Origin: Rhizobium sp.
GTDB taxonomy: Bacteria > Pseudomonadota > Alphaproteobacteria > Rhizobiales > Rhizobiaceae
Assembly (NCBI GenBank): GCA_029865885.1
Contig: JARXAK010000115.1
Location: 1-36,667 of the forward strand
DNA: 36,667 nucleotides
Direction of reading: 5' to 3'
Positions 25,713 to 34,942 of this stretch are shown here, in pieces. Each line of letters begins with the position of its first letter. Position 1 is the first letter of the stretch. Both the position numbers and the translations under genes were made by a program. Under the pieces are notes generated by a model. The model saw only the letters and a list, made by a program, of their open reading frames with translations, did no database searches and had not been told where the DNA came from.

Positions 25713-26876
25713 ATGACGATCCACGCTCCCAACGTGATGGCCGAAGTGCTTGCAACGCGACATCACCTGCATCGGTTTCCGGAGATCGGTCTGTCGGAGT
25801 TCAAGACGTCGGACTATGTGGCTGAGCAACTGACGGCCTTCGGTTACGAGGTGACGCGGGGGCTTGCCAAGACCGGCGTGGTGGCGACGCTCAGGAACGG
25901 GACCAGCGATCGCAGCATCGGCATTCGCGCCGATTTCGACGCGCTGCCGATCCTGGAGGAAACCGGATTGCCCTATGCCAGCGAGATCCCCGGCGTGATG
26001 CATGCCTGCGGGCATGATGGCCATACGGCGATGCTGCTCGGCGCAGCCAAGATCCTGGCGGAACGGCGGAATTTCGACGGTGTTGTCCACCTGATCTTCC
26101 AGCCGGCGGAGGAGAATTTCGGCGGCGCAAGGATCATGATCGAGGACGGGCTTTTCGAACGTTTCCCCTGCGATGCCGTCTTCGCGCTGCATAACGATCC
26201 GGAAATCCCCTTCGGCCATGTCGCCCTGAGGGAAGGGCCGATCATGGCAGCGGTCGATGAGTGCAAGATTACCGTCAATGGTCGCGGCGGTCATGGCGCC
26301 GAGCCACAGTCGACGGCCGATCCGATCGTCTGCGGCGCCTCTATCGTGATGGCCCTGCAGACGATCGTTTCGCGCAACATTCATCCGCTCGACCCGACCG
26401 TGATCACCGTTGGTGGGTTTCATGCCGGTGCGGCGAGCAACGTCATTCCGGAGCGCGCAGAGATGGTGCTTTCGATCCGCTCCTTTGATCCCGAGGTGCG
26501 CGACCAGCTCGAGCAGCGCATCCGTGCGGTGGCCGAGGGGCAGGCGGCAAGTTACGGAATGGGTGTCACCATCGACTACGAGCGCGGTTATGACCCGACG
26601 GTCAACCACAAGGCCGAAACCGATTTCGTCCGCGATCTCGCGGTGAGCTTTGCCGGAAAAGACAAGGTCTATGATCTTCCACGACCGATGATGGGCAGCG
26701 AAGACTTCGCCTATATGCTCGCCAAGCGCCCGGGAACCTATTTCTTCCTCGGCACGCAGCGCACGCCCAACGATCCGCCGCTGCATCATCCGCGCTACGA
26801 CTTCAACGACGATATCCTGCCCATTGGTACCACCTTCTGGGTGGAGCTTGCGGAACGTTACCTGTCGAGATCCTGA
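25713..26876 (+). CDS. M20-family amidohydrolase/carboxypeptidase (HipO/AbgB-like)
   Basis: This 387-residue zinc hydrolase is of the M20D type, which cleaves N-acyl amino acids such as hippurate, indole-acetyl or N-acetyl amino acids. It shows HACGHDGHT (His97, Cys99, His101) for metal binding, PAEE with the catalytic Glu at 133-134, the dimerisation-domain loop GRGGHGAEP with its His, and GSEDF near the C-terminus. The cysteine in HACGHDGHT is typical of the M20D subgroup. There is no signal peptide, so it is cytoplasmic. GAAAGG precedes the ATG. It is divergent from the TetR gene and overlaps the convergent EamA transporter by 19 nt. The physiological substrate cannot be told. Confidence 0.92.
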   Translation: MTIHAPNVMAEVLATRHHLHRFPEIGLSEFKTSDYVAEQLTAFGYEVTRGLAKTGVVATLRNGTSDRSIGIRADFDALPILEETGLPYASEIPGVMHACGHDGHTAMLLGAAKILAERRNFDGVVHLIFQPAEENFGGARIMIEDGLFERFPCDAVFALHNDPEIPFGHVALREGPIMAAVDECKITVNGRGGHGAEPQSTADPIVCGASIVMALQTIVSRNIHPLDPTVITVGGFHAGAASNVIPERAEMVLSIRSFDPEVRDQLEQRIRAVAEGQAASYGMGVTIDYERGYDPTVNHKAETDFVRDLAVSFAGKDKVYDLPRPMMGSEDFAYMLAKRPGTYFFLGTQRTPNDPPLHHPRYDFNDDILPIGTTFWVELAERYLSRS

Positions 26877-27778
26877 GCGGGGGTTCGGCGTCGCTGGGCA
26901 AACAGGATGATGAGGCCGGCGCCGGCAATGAGCACGGCACCCGCCCAGACATTGGCGCTCGGGACCTCCTGCCAGATGGCATAGCCAAGGGCGAAGGCCC
27001 AGATCAGCGCGGTGTATTCGAGCGGTGCGATCACGGAAATCGGCGCGCGGCGCAGCGCCTCGAAATAGCTCAGCTGACCGAGACCGCCAATGAAGCCGAC
27101 GGCGAGCAGAAGGATCTGTGTCGTTCCGCTCGGCGCCGTCCAGGTGACGAGTGCCATGGGCGTCGTCAGCGCCAGGAAGAAGACATTGGTCATGGTCATC
27201 TGGACCATGCTGCTGGCGCTCTGGCTGGTTGTCCGCAGCAAGGTGGTCGCGATCGCCCAGCAGATGGCGGCGATAAGGGCGAGATAGACCGGCCACCCCG
27301 TTGTCAGTCCGGTGGGATTGCTGGCGATCACGACACCGACAAAGCCGGTGATGACGGCGATCCAGCTGCTCAGGGGCACTTTTTCGCCGAGGATCGGGAT
27401 CGCCAGCAGGATCGCGGCAATCGGGGCTGCGAAGTAAAGCGTCGTCAGGTCGGCGAGCGGCAGGTGCTTGGCAGCATTGAAGTAGCAAAGCCAGGCTGCA
27501 AGCAGGAACAGGCTGCGCAGCATCATCGGGCGGAGCGCCGGTGACGTCGCCGTCTCGCGGGCCAGCCCGCGTCCGCCGAGGATGTAGCATCCGAGGAGAA
27601 TCGCGATGCTCCGGCAGAACAGGATCTGCCACACGGTCGTGCTCTCCACCAGCAGCTTGATCATGGCGTCATGCATGGCGAAGAGGAGATAGGCGAGACT
27701 GGAAAGCAGGATGCCAGCGCCGACTGCGGTTTTCACGGAAGTGTCTTTCAGGTAGGCGGCACCAGCGGTAGCGCGCAT
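26858..27778 (-). CDS. DMT-superfamily transporter (EamA domain)
   Basis: This 306-residue inner-membrane protein has about ten hydrophobic helices arranged as two EamA repeats, beginning near residue 18 (TAVGAGILLSSLAYLLFAMH) and ending in a basic tail (RRRTPAQDLDR) that is probably cytoplasmic. Members usually export small metabolites or amino acids; the substrate is unknown. Its last 19 nt overlap the 3' end of the convergent amidohydrolase. ATG 27778 has only a GGGGCG stretch as a poor ribosome site. A start further in, near the first helix, is possible. Confidence 0.88.
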   Translation of the reverse strand: MRATAGAAYLKDTSVKTAVGAGILLSSLAYLLFAMHDAMIKLLVESTTVWQILFCRSIAILLGCYILGGRGLARETATSPALRPMMLRSLFLLAAWLCYFNAAKHLPLADLTTLYFAAPIAAILLAIPILGEKVPLSSWIAVITGFVGVVIASNPTGLTTGWPVYLALIAAICWAIATTLLRTTSQSASSMVQMTMTNVFFLALTTPMALVTWTAPSGTTQILLLAVGFIGGLGQLSYFEALRRAPISVIAPLEYTALIWAFALGYAIWQEVPSANVWAGAVLIAGAGLIILFAQRRRTPAQDLDR

Positions 27779-27893
27779 TGCGCCCCATGTGTCGGAGCTT
27801 CAGGCATAACTGTCAACTGTCCGGATCTGTCTCGGTCTTGTTGTCGCGCGAAACAAAAATTTACAGCCGCTGCGCGCAAGGGAGATTGTCGTC

Positions 27894-27905
27894 TAAATCG
27901 ATTTA
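27894..27905. promoter_or_regulatory. Perfect 12-bp palindrome upstream of the MFS gene (possible LacI-type operator)
   Basis: TAAATCGATTTA is fully symmetric around a central CG, as in many LacI/GalR-family operators. It lies 31 nt before the ATG of the MFS gene, where it would overlap a promoter or early leader, in the divergent gap with the EamA gene. No LacI-type gene is visible in the window. Confidence 0.4.
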
Positions 27906-27936
27906 ACTAAAGTGCGCCCCACCACGGGAGCAGGGC

Positions 27937-29130
27937 ATGACCGACAATTCTCAGAGCATCACTTCATCAGCCACACCGGCGCCGATCGTCACGAAGGAGC
28001 GTGCGGCCGTAGCCCTGCTGTTCTTCCTGAACGGTCTGGTCATCGGCGCCTGGGCGCCGAAGATCCCGTTCTTTTCCCAGGCGCTCGGCCTGACGGAATT
28101 GATGCTTGGCGTGATGATTTTCGTCTTCGGCGTCGGCTCGCTGGTGCTGATGCCGATCGCCGGCATGCAGATCGCCCGCTATGGTTCGCGGCGGGTCGTG
28201 GAAGTGACCACGCTCCTGTTCATCCCGACGATCGTGCTCGTCACGCTGGTCGACAATATCTGGACCGGTGCCATCGCGATCTTCCTCTTCGGTGGCCTGA
28301 CCGGAGCCATGGACGTTGCGATGAATGCCAATGCCGTCGAAGTCGAGCGCAATATGCGCCGCTCGATCATGTCGTCCTGCCATGCCTTCTGGAGCCTGGG
28401 CGGTCTCTGTGGTGCGGCGAGCGGCGGCTTCCTGATTGCCGCGCTCGGGGTCACCGGGCACGTGCTGCTTCTCGCGGCCGTCTGCGTCGCACTTTTCCTC
28501 CTCGCCCGCCCGATGATCCTGGCCGACGCCCCGCATCCGAGCGATGAGCCGGTCAAGGCCAAGCTGCCGATGACGCCGCTGCCCTGGCTGATTGGTACGA
28601 TCGCGCTGTTCTCAATGATCCCGGAAGGCACCGTTCTCGACTGGAGTGCGCTTTATCTGCGCAACGAGTTGAATGCCTCGACCGAAATGTCGGGCTTCGC
28701 CTTCGCCGCCTTCTCCTTCACCATGGCCGTTTGCCGCTTTGCGGGCGATTTCATCCGCGATCGCTTCGGTGCTGTGAACACACTGCGCTTCTGCGGGGGC
28801 GCTGCCATTATCGGCCTGGTGATGGCTGGCCAGTCGACCAGTGTGACACTGGCCCTGATCGGCTTTGCCATCACCGGGATCGGCATCTCGAATATGGTGC
28901 CGATCGCCTTTTCGGCGGGCGGCAATATCCCGGGCCTTGCTCCGGGCGTGGGGCTCTCCGTCGTCACCACCATGGGCTATTCCGGCATCCTCTTTGCACC
29001 GTCGCTGATCGGCTTCATTGCCGAATACACGTCGCTTTCGACCGTCTATACCGCGATCCCGTCCCTTCTGATTGTCGTTTTGGCGCTTTCGGGGCTTGCC
29101 CGCCACGCGGACCGCGCAAGCGACCACTGA
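27937..29130 (+). CDS. MFS transporter (YbjJ-like)
   Basis: This 397-residue major facilitator protein has about twelve hydrophobic segments after a polar 20-residue N-terminus. It shows the MFS loop 2-3 signature in degenerate form (GMQIARYGSRRVV) and a second-half equivalent (GDFIRDRFGAVNTLR). The segment NANAVEVERNMRRSIMSSCHAFWSLGGLCGA resembles the YbjJ-like group. Substrate unknown. GGGAG at 27926-27930 precedes the ATG. It is transcribed away from the EamA gene and stands alone, about 130 nt before ispG. Confidence 0.9.
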   Translation: MTDNSQSITSSATPAPIVTKERAAVALLFFLNGLVIGAWAPKIPFFSQALGLTELMLGVMIFVFGVGSLVLMPIAGMQIARYGSRRVVEVTTLLFIPTIVLVTLVDNIWTGAIAIFLFGGLTGAMDVAMNANAVEVERNMRRSIMSSCHAFWSLGGLCGAASGGFLIAALGVTGHVLLLAAVCVALFLLARPMILADAPHPSDEPVKAKLPMTPLPWLIGTIALFSMIPEGTVLDWSALYLRNELNASTEMSGFAFAAFSFTMAVCRFAGDFIRDRFGAVNTLRFCGGAAIIGLVMAGQSTSVTLALIGFAITGIGISNMVPIAFSAGGNIPGLAPGVGLSVVTTMGYSGILFAPSLIGFIAEYTSLSTVYTAIPSLLIVVLALSGLARHADRASDH

Positions 29131-29262
29131 ACCAAGAGGAGTGCGCGGTAGCTTGGGGGCGTTCTGCACGCGCGCATGTGATTGGATGTCGTTGTCTTTC
29201 GGTTGACAAGCGGACGGCTTTGATCCACCTCCATGGCGTTTGAGGCTTGCAGAGAACCAGCC

Positions 29263-30528
29263 ATGTCCGCACCCCTAATCCAGCCCGCCGATGCCTTTGA
29301 TCCCAAGCCGCGCCGTTCTTCGGTCGCCGTTGAAGTCGGTGGGGTCATCATTGGTGGCGGCGCACCCGTCGTCGTCCAGTCGATGACGAACACCGATACT
29401 GCTGATATCGACGCGACGGTTGCCCAGGTCGCAGCCCTCTACAAGGCGGGCTCCGAGGTGGTGCGCATCACCGTCGACCGCGACGAGAGCGCTGCCGCTG
29501 TGCCGAAGATCCGAGAGCGCCTGCTCAGGCTCGGTCTGGACGTGCCGCTGATCGGCGATTTCCATTATATTGGCCACAAGCTGCTTGCCGATCATCCGGC
29601 CTGTGCCGAGGCGCTGGCGAAGTATCGCATCAATCCCGGCAATGTCGGTTTCAAGGACAAGAAGGACAAGCAGTTCGCCGAGATCGTCGAGATGGCGATC
29701 CGCTACGACAAGCCTGTTCGTATCGGGGTCAACTGGGGTTCGCTCGACCAGGAGCTGCTGACCCGCTTGATGGACGAGAATGCGGCCCAGGGCTCGCCTC
29801 TCTCGGCGCGCCAGGTGACCCGCGAGGCGATCGTGCAGTCGGCCCTGCTCTCGGCCGAACTCGCAGAAGAGATCGGCCTGCCGCGCAACCGCATCATCCT
29901 GTCTGCCAAGGTCAGCCAGGTCCAGGATCTGATTGCCGTCTATTCGATGCTCGCTGAACGCTCCAACCATGCGCTGCATCTGGGGCTTACCGAGGCGGGC
30001 ATGGGCTCGAAGGGCATCGTCGCCTCCTCGGCGGCCATGGGCTATGTGCTGCAGCACGGCATCGGCGATACGGTTCGCGTCTCCCTGACGCCCGAGCCTA
30101 ACGGCGACCGGACGCGTGAAGTGCAGGTCGCGCAGGAACTGCTGCAGGTCATGGGCTTCCGCCAGTTCGTTCCCGTCGTTGCTGCATGTCCCGGCTGCGG
30201 CCGTACGACCTCGACCGTCTTCCAGGAACTCGCCCAGAAGATCCAGGACGACCTGCGCAAGAACATGCCGGTCTGGCGCGAGAAGTATCCGGGTGTCGAG
30301 GGGCTGAACGTCGCCGTCATGGGCTGCATCGTCAACGGTCCCGGCGAAAGCAAGCATGCCGATATCGGCATTTCGCTTCCGGGCACCGGTGAAAACCCGG
30401 CAGCGCCCGTCTTCATCGACGGCCAGAAGGCGATGACCCTGCGGGGACCTGCTATCGCTGCTGACTTCGAGGCACTGGTGGCGGACTATATCGAGAAGCG
30501 CTACGGACAAAAGTCGGCGGCGGAGTGA
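29263..30528 (+). CDS. ispG: 4-hydroxy-3-methylbut-2-enyl diphosphate synthase (flavodoxin/ferredoxin), MEP pathway
   Basis: This 421-residue [4Fe-4S] enzyme converts MEcPP to HMBPP, the penultimate step of non-mevalonate isoprenoid synthesis. The N-terminal TIM barrel contains [16 protein letters not shown] and RINPGN(VG); the C-terminal domain has the cluster ligands Cys309 and Cys312 in CPGCGRTTS, Cys355 and Glu362 in [10 protein letters not shown]. The start at 29263 (MSAPLIQ) is preferred over an in-frame ATG at 29233, which lacks a ribosome site. A perfect -35 hexamer, TTGACA, is at 29203-29208, though no good -10 follows at 16-18 nt. The product feeds the same pathway as the farnesyl diphosphate synthase at 33077. 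Confidence 0.96.
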   Translation: MSAPLIQPADAFDPKPRRSSVAVEVGGVIIGGGAPVVVQSMTNTDTADIDATVAQVAALYKAGSEVVRITVDRDESAAAVPKIRERLLRLGLDVPLIGDFHYIGHKLLADHPACAEALAKYRINPGNVGFKDKKDKQFAEIVEMAIRYDKPVRIGVNWGSLDQELLTRLMDENAAQGSPLSARQVTREAIVQSALLSAELAEEIGLPRNRIILSAKVSQVQDLIAVYSMLAERSNHALHLGLTEAGMGSKGIVASSAAMGYVLQHGIGDTVRVSLTPEPNGDRTREVQVAQELLQVMGFRQFVPVVAACPGCGRTTSTVFQELAQKIQDDLRKNMPVWREKYPGVEGLNVAVMGCIVNGPGESKHADIGISLPGTGENPAAPVFIDGQKAMTLRGPAIAADFEALVADYIEKRYGQKSAAE

Positions 30529-30533
30529 GCTTG

Positions 30534-30554
30534 GCGGCAACTTTTTGTTGCCGC
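30534..30554 (+). terminator. Hairpin after ispG, possible weak terminator
   Basis: GCGGCAAC (30534-30541) and GTTGCCGC (30547-30554) form a perfect 8-bp stem with a TTTTT loop, 6 nt after the ispG stop. Only AATTTC follows, so intrinsic termination would be inefficient; mRNA 3'-end protection is an alternative. Confidence 0.4.
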
Positions 30555-30603
30555 AATTTCACGGTTGACGGATTATCAGCCGAATCCTGGAGGGACACCG
30601 AGC

Positions 30604-31269
30604 ATGATCAAGAAGATCGCCATTCTCGCGCTGTGCGCGACCTATCTGAGTGCCTGCACGACGACAGATCCCTATACGGGTCAGCAGAAGGTGTCCAACA
30701 CGGCGGGCGGCGCCGCACTCGGTGCAGCCGTTGGCGCGCTCGGTGGTCTCGCCGTTGGCGGTTCGCCGGAAGGGCGCCGCAACGCAGCCCTGATCGGTGC
30801 CGGCATTGGTGCGCTCGCGGGCGGCGCCATCGGCAACTACATGGATCAGCAGGAAGCGGAACTGCGCGCCCAGCTTCAGGGAACCGGGATCTCGGTCACC
30901 CGAGTCGGCGATCGCATCATCCTCAACATGCCGTCCAACATCACCTTCAACACCGATCAGGATGCGGTCATGCCGCAATTCTATCCGACCCTGAACTCGG
31001 TTGCGATCGTGCTGCGCAAGTTCGACCGCACGCTGATCGACATCAACGGTCACACCGATTCGACCGGCAGCCAGGGTTATAACCAGGGTCTGTCCGAGCG
31101 TCGTGCCATGTCGGTTGCGGGTTACCTCAACAGCCAGGGCGTCGACCCGCGCCGTGTGTCCGCCGTCGGCTTCGGCCCGAACCAGCCGATCGCATCCAAT
31201 GCGACACCGGATGGCCGCGCGCAGAACCGCCGCGTCGAAATCCAGATCTCGCCGCTCACCCAGGGCTGA
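30604..31269 (+). CDS. OmpA-family outer-membrane lipoprotein (YiaD-like)
   Basis: This 221-residue protein has a lipoprotein signal peptide (MIKKIAILALCATYLSAC, lipobox LSAC, lipidated Cys18). A glycine-zipper region (about 35-78: GGAALGAAVGALGG and GAGIGALAGGAIG) probably inserts in or packs against the outer membrane. A C-terminal OmpA-like peptidoglycan-binding domain (about 95-215) has the signature INGHTDSTGS and LSERRAMSVAGYL. It would tether the outer membrane to the cell wall. GGAGGG at 30589-30594 fixes the ATG at 30604, rejecting an in-frame upstream start at 30565. It is a single-gene unit with its own terminator. Confidence 0.93.
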   Translation: MIKKIAILALCATYLSACTTTDPYTGQQKVSNTAGGAALGAAVGALGGLAVGGSPEGRRNAALIGAGIGALAGGAIGNYMDQQEAELRAQLQGTGISVTRVGDRIILNMPSNITFNTDQDAVMPQFYPTLNSVAIVLRKFDRTLIDINGHTDSTGSQGYNQGLSERRAMSVAGYLNSQGVDPRRVSAVGFGPNQPIASNATPDGRAQNRRVEIQISPLTQG

Positions 31270-31292
31270 GGTCTATCCACTTCAAGCATCAG

Positions 31293-31320
31293 AGGCGCCG
31301 CATTCGTGCGGCGCCTTTTT
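31293..31320 (+). terminator. Rho-independent terminator after the OmpA-like lipoprotein gene
   Basis: AGGCGCCGCA pairs perfectly with TGCGGCGCCT around a TTCG loop (10 bp), followed by TTTTTCGTTT. It ends just before the stop of the convergent LysE-type gene. Confidence 0.9.
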
Positions 31321-31324
31321 CGTT

Positions 31325-31957
31325 TCAGCGCAGGCTGAGCAGTTTGACGCCGGCGAAGGTGAAGACAAAGGCCAGTGTCCCGTCGATGTAGCGACGTGCT
31401 GAGCGATAGATCCGCAGAGCGCCTGGGGTCGAGAAGAGCAGGGCATAGCTCATGAAGACCGTAAAGCCGGTGGCCAGGCAGCCACAGACCACGATTGCGA
31501 CAGCCGCTGGCGTGGCATTCGCAGGCAGCCCCAGCGAAATGGTGGCGAGCCAGCCGAAGATGGCTTTAGGGTTGGTCAGGTGGATCGCATAGCCCATTAG
31601 GAAAGTGCGCTTAAGGCTTGTGGTTGCCCGGGTGACGCTCAGGGGGTCGATCTTGCTCGCGGCCGAGCGGAAGGCGCGCCAGGCGAGATAAAGCAGATAG
31701 AGCCCGCCAAGGATGCGTATCAGGACCAGGGCCTGCGCATACTGGGAGAGAAGCGCGGCAAGGCCGAGAGATGCAGCAATAGCCCAGGTCATCGAGCCGC
31801 AGAAGATGCCGGCCGCAATCGTCAGTCCGTGCCGACGTCCCTCGCCAAGCGAGGCGGATGCGATCGCCATCGTCGCCGGTCCGGGACTGAGGACCGTTAC
31901 GAGATAGACGAGGTAGGCCGCCGCAACCTGCGGCCAGTATTCAAGAATTTCAGTCAA
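31325..31957 (-). CDS. LysE/RhtB-family amino-acid exporter
   Basis: This is a 210-residue inner-membrane protein with about six hydrophobic segments. The family motif is in the first third: YLVTVLSPGPATMAIASASLGEGRRHGLTIA in two adjoining pieces, followed by GFLIRILGGLYLLYLAWRAFR-like helix content. Family members export lysine/arginine, threonine/homoserine or related compounds. The start is a TTG at 31957 (TEILEYWPQ), with GGAG 7 nt upstream; the frame remains open to 32059, but that would overlap hisC and add a non-hydrophobic leader unlike the family. It lies 62 nt downstream of hisC on the same strand. Confidence 0.87.
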   Translation of the reverse strand: MTEILEYWPQVAAAYLVYLVTVLSPGPATMAIASASLGEGRRHGLTIAAGIFCGSMTWAIAASLGLAALLSQYAQALVLIRILGGLYLLYLAWRAFRSAASKIDPLSVTRATTSLKRTFLMGYAIHLTNPKAIFGWLATISLGLPANATPAAVAIVVCGCLATGFTVFMSYALLFSTPGALRIYRSARRYIDGTLAFVFTFAGVKLLSLR

Positions 31958-32019
31958 GGACGCGCTCCGGTGCTTGCAACAAGAGCCGGAGACTAGCGGC
32001 TCTTGGTCCGCCCGACACG

Positions 32020-33075
32020 TCAGATGATTTGATCGATCGCCTTCAGAAACTGATGGCATTCCTCCGTCGTGCCGATGGTCACACGGAGGAAATCGGAGAT
32101 CCGGGGTTTGTTGAAGTGGCGGACGAGAACGGCACGTTCGCGCAGACCCTTCTGAAGATCGGCACCCTGATGCGCCGGGTGGCGGGCAAAGACGAAGTTT
32201 GTCGACGAGGGGAGGACCTCGAAGCCGCGCTCTTCAAGCGCTTTCGTCACCATGTCGCGGTTGGCGATGATTTTCCCGCGGGCCTCGTCGAACCAAGCCT
32301 CGTCCTCGATCGCAGCCGTGGCGGCTGCCTGGGCCAGCATGTCGACCGGATAGGAATTGAAGCTGTCCTTCATCCGCTCCAGGGCTTCGATCAGGGGTCG
32401 CTGACCAAGCGCGAAGCCGACGCGCAGGCCGGCAAGCGAACGGGACTTCGAGAAAGTCTGGACGACGAGCAGGTTCTCGTAGCGCGCAATCAGCGAGGCA
32501 GCGGTCTCGGCGCCGAAATCGACATAGGCCTCGTCGATGACCACGACCTGATCCGGGTGGGAGGCGACGAGCGTCTCGATCTCTGCCAGCGGCAGGGCGA
32601 TACCGGTCGGGGCATTCGGATTGGCGAGGATGATGGCGCCGCAGGGGCGGTTGTAGTCCTCGATGCGAACCCGCAGGCCATCGTCCAGCGGGATCTCCTC
32701 GACCTTCACCTCGAACAGCCGGGCATAGGTCTTGTAAAAGCTGTAGGTGATGTCCGGGTAGAGAAGGGGCTTATCGTGCTTGAGGAGGCCGGCAAAGGTG
32801 AAGGCCAGCACCTCGTCCGAACCGTTGCCGACGAAAACCTCGTCCATCTTCAGATCGAAGCGCCTGGCGATCGCCTCACGCAGGCCCGTGGAGGCCGGGT
32901 CGGGGTAAAGGCGAAGACGGTCTCCCGAGGCCGCTGCGATCGCGTCCAGCACGCGCTGCGAAGGGCCATAGGGGCTCTCGTTGGTGTTGAGCTTCACAAG
33001 GCCGGGGATCTTCGGCTGTTCACCGGCAATATAGGGCTCCAGCGCGTGGACGGCAGACGACCAGAAACGGCTCAT
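32020..33075 (-). CDS. hisC: Histidinol-phosphate aminotransferase (class II PLP-dependent)
   Basis: This 351-residue cytoplasmic aminotransferase should convert imidazole-acetol phosphate and glutamate to histidinol phosphate. It shows LNTNESPYGPS near the N-terminus, YPDP, GNGSDEVL, NPNAPTG, VIDEAYVDF and the PLP lysine Lys210 in TFSKSRSLAGLRVG. Rhizobia often have several hisC-like genes, some acting on aromatic amino acids, so this may be a second copy or a tyrosine/phenylalanine aminotransferase. Its ATG lies one nucleotide after the stop of the prenyl diphosphate synthase gene, with AGGAAG upstream inside that gene, so the two are co-transcribed. Confidence 0.9.
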   Translation of the reverse strand: MSRFWSSAVHALEPYIAGEQPKIPGLVKLNTNESPYGPSQRVLDAIAAASGDRLRLYPDPASTGLREAIARRFDLKMDEVFVGNGSDEVLAFTFAGLLKHDKPLLYPDITYSFYKTYARLFEVKVEEIPLDDGLRVRIEDYNRPCGAIILANPNAPTGIALPLAEIETLVASHPDQVVVIDEAYVDFGAETAASLIARYENLLVVQTFSKSRSLAGLRVGFALGQRPLIEALERMKDSFNSYPVDMLAQAAATAAIEDEAWFDEARGKIIANRDMVTKALEERGFEVLPSSTNFVFARHPAHQGADLQKGLRERAVLVRHFNKPRISDFLRVTIGTTEECHQFLKAIDQII

Positions 33076-33076
33076 A

Positions 33077-33991
33077 CTATTTCTTCCTGTAGGCGATGAA
33101 ATGGGCGGCTTCCTTCAGCGGTTCGGCCTTGGTGCCATAGGGGTCGAGCAGCGCATTGGCTTCAGTGACCAGACGGTCGAGCTCGGCGCGGGCCCAATCC
33201 GTGCCCTTGAGGCCCACCAGGGTCGCCTTGCCCTTGGCTGCGTCCTTGCCGGTTGCCTTGCCAAGGGTTGCAGCATCCGACGTAATGTCGAGCAGATCGT
33301 CCGCGACCTGAAAAGCGCGCCCGATGATCTCGCCGAAGCGGCGCAGGCGATCGCGGTCTTCCGGGGGGCGAGCGGCAATGATCGCGCCGGCCTCGCAGGC
33401 GAAGCGCAGCAGCGCACCGGTCTTCATCGCCTGGAGCATGACGATCCCGGCCTCGTCCGGCTGTTCCTTGTCGGCTGCGAGATCGAGCATTTGGCCACCG
33501 GCCATGCCGCCGATGCCGGCTGCGCGCGAAAGCTCGAGAACAAGGGTCACCTTGGCGCCATCCGTCAGAGGTGTTTCCGCTGATGCGATGATGTCGAAGG
33601 CATAGGTCAGCAGGCCGTCGCCGGCGAGGATTGCGGTTGCCTCGTCATATTGCTTGTGGACCGTCGGCTTGCCCCGGCGCAGGTCGTCGTCATCCATCGC
33701 CGGCAGATCGTCATGCACGAGCGAATAGCTGTGCAGGCATTCCAGCGCACAGCCGACCTGGAGGGCGGCCTCGTCACTTCCGCCGAAAAGATGCGTCGCC
33801 TGCATTACGAGATAGGGACGCAGCCGCTTGCCGCCGTTCAGGGCGCCGTAGTGCATCGCCTCAATGAGCTGCCGGGGGCGTGCGAGCTCCGCCGGACGCG
33901 GCGTTGCATCGAGAAGGGTCGCGAGCCTTGCCTCGACGATCTCGGCATGGACGGTCAGGCTTTTTTCGAAGGCGTCGGCGCTCTTGGTCAT
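33077..33991 (-). CDS. ispA: Farnesyl diphosphate synthase (polyprenyl synthetase family)
   Basis: This 304-residue all-helical enzyme condenses isopentenyl diphosphate with allylic diphosphates. The first aspartate-rich motif, DDLPAMD (94-100), has the two-residue insertion of bacterial type II FPP synthases, and the second is DDLLD (231-235). GGKRLRP (residues 53-59) binds the substrate. The residue five before the first motif is Tyr89, as in E. coli IspA, which favours a C15 product, although geranylgeranyl synthesis cannot be excluded. It heads a leftward unit with hisC and is divergent from mtgA. No good ribosome site is seen before its ATG. Confidence 0.9.
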   Translation of the reverse strand: MTKSADAFEKSLTVHAEIVEARLATLLDATPRPAELARPRQLIEAMHYGALNGGKRLRPYLVMQATHLFGGSDEAALQVGCALECLHSYSLVHDDLPAMDDDDLRRGKPTVHKQYDEATAILAGDGLLTYAFDIIASAETPLTDGAKVTLVLELSRAAGIGGMAGGQMLDLAADKEQPDEAGIVMLQAMKTGALLRFACEAGAIIAARPPEDRDRLRRFGEIIGRAFQVADDLLDITSDAATLGKATGKDAAKGKATLVGLKGTDWARAELDRLVTEANALLDPYGTKAEPLKEAAHFIAYRKK

Positions 33992-34108
33992 GCCGGCTAT
34001 TTGGCACGCTGCCCCCTGTCAGGCAACGGGAAATTCAGCGTGGGAATGGCGCGGATCCGCGCACCCAGACTGGTCATTTGCCAAGAGGACGGTTATGAGG
34101 GTCCATCA

Positions 34109-34870
34109 TTGATCACGGACCCCACTTCATTGACACTGGAAGTCGAGGCATTGGAGCAAGACGAACAGGTCGCGCCGACGGAGGAGCGGAGGCTGAGGCC
34201 CCGGATCATCCGGGCCGCGCTGATCGCTCTGCTCGTCTTCCTGGTCGGACCGTATTTCCTGATCCTGCTCTATCGTATCGATTTCGTTCGTCCCGTCTCT
34301 ACCTTGATGCTGGCGGATCTCGCCACCTTCCAGGGCTATGACCGGCGCTGGGTGGATTTCGAAGATATCTCGCCCAATGTCGTCCGAGCCGTGATGATGT
34401 CGGAGGATGGCCAGTACTGCAATCATGGCGGGGTGGACTGGAACCAGCTTCAGTCCGTCATTGATGATGCCATGGCGGGCGAGGCGACGCGCGGCGCCAG
34501 CACGATCCCGATGCAGACGGCGAAGAACCTCTTTTTGTGGAACGGTCGGTCCTTCGTCCGCAAAGGCCTCGAACTGCCGCTGGCGCTAGTGCTGGATGCG
34601 GTCTGGCCCAAGGAACGAACGATGGAGGTCTACCTCAACATCGCCGAATGGGGACCTGGCATCTACGGGATTGAGGCAGCAGCGCGCTATCATTTCAAGA
34701 CCTCGGCCGCCAAGCTCAGCCGCCAGCAGGCTGCCCTGCTCGCGGTATCCCTGCCCAATCCGATCGATCGTGTTGCGAGCAAGCCCGGTCCGGGCTTGAA
34801 GCGGCTGGCCGGCGTTGTCGATCGACGCGCCCGCGCCTCCGGTGATTACATCACCTGTCTTTATGATTAG
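34109..34870 (+). CDS. mtgA: Monofunctional biosynthetic peptidoglycan transglycosylase
   Basis: This GT51 enzyme polymerises lipid II into glycan strands at the inner membrane. A single N-terminal membrane anchor (about 33-56: [20 protein letters not shown]) is followed by the catalytic domain with the nucleophilic Glu99 in [16 protein letters not shown], then [29 protein letters not shown] and [22 protein letters not shown]. The frame is open far upstream (to 33650), overlapping the opposite gene. I favour TTG 34109 (GAGGG 7 nt before), giving 253 residues; ATG 34046 (274 residues) is possible but lacks a spaced ribosome site. It is divergent from ispA. Confidence 0.92.
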   Translation: MITDPTSLTLEVEALEQDEQVAPTEERRLRPRIIRAALIALLVFLVGPYFLILLYRIDFVRPVSTLMLADLATFQGYDRRWVDFEDISPNVVRAVMMSEDGQYCNHGGVDWNQLQSVIDDAMAGEATRGASTIPMQTAKNLFLWNGRSFVRKGLELPLALVLDAVWPKERTMEVYLNIAEWGPGIYGIEAAARYHFKTSAAKLSRQQAALLAVSLPNPIDRVASKPGPGLKRLAGVVDRRARASGDYITCLYD

Positions 34871-34942
34871 GATCAGAAGCTTTCGTTGGTCGCGGAGGCG
34901 GGTGTTCGTCTAGGGTTGCCTTCCAACCGGACGGAGCGCGCC

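Noticed and set aside
25632-27632. A 666-codon minus-strand frame over the amidohydrolase and EamA genes
   Set aside because: It is antisense to the M20 gene and out of frame with the EamA gene, both of which have clear family motifs.
31958-32059. N-terminal extension of the LysE-type frame
   Set aside because: It would overlap hisC and add a polar 34-residue leader absent from the family; the TTG at 31957 has a well-placed ribosome site.
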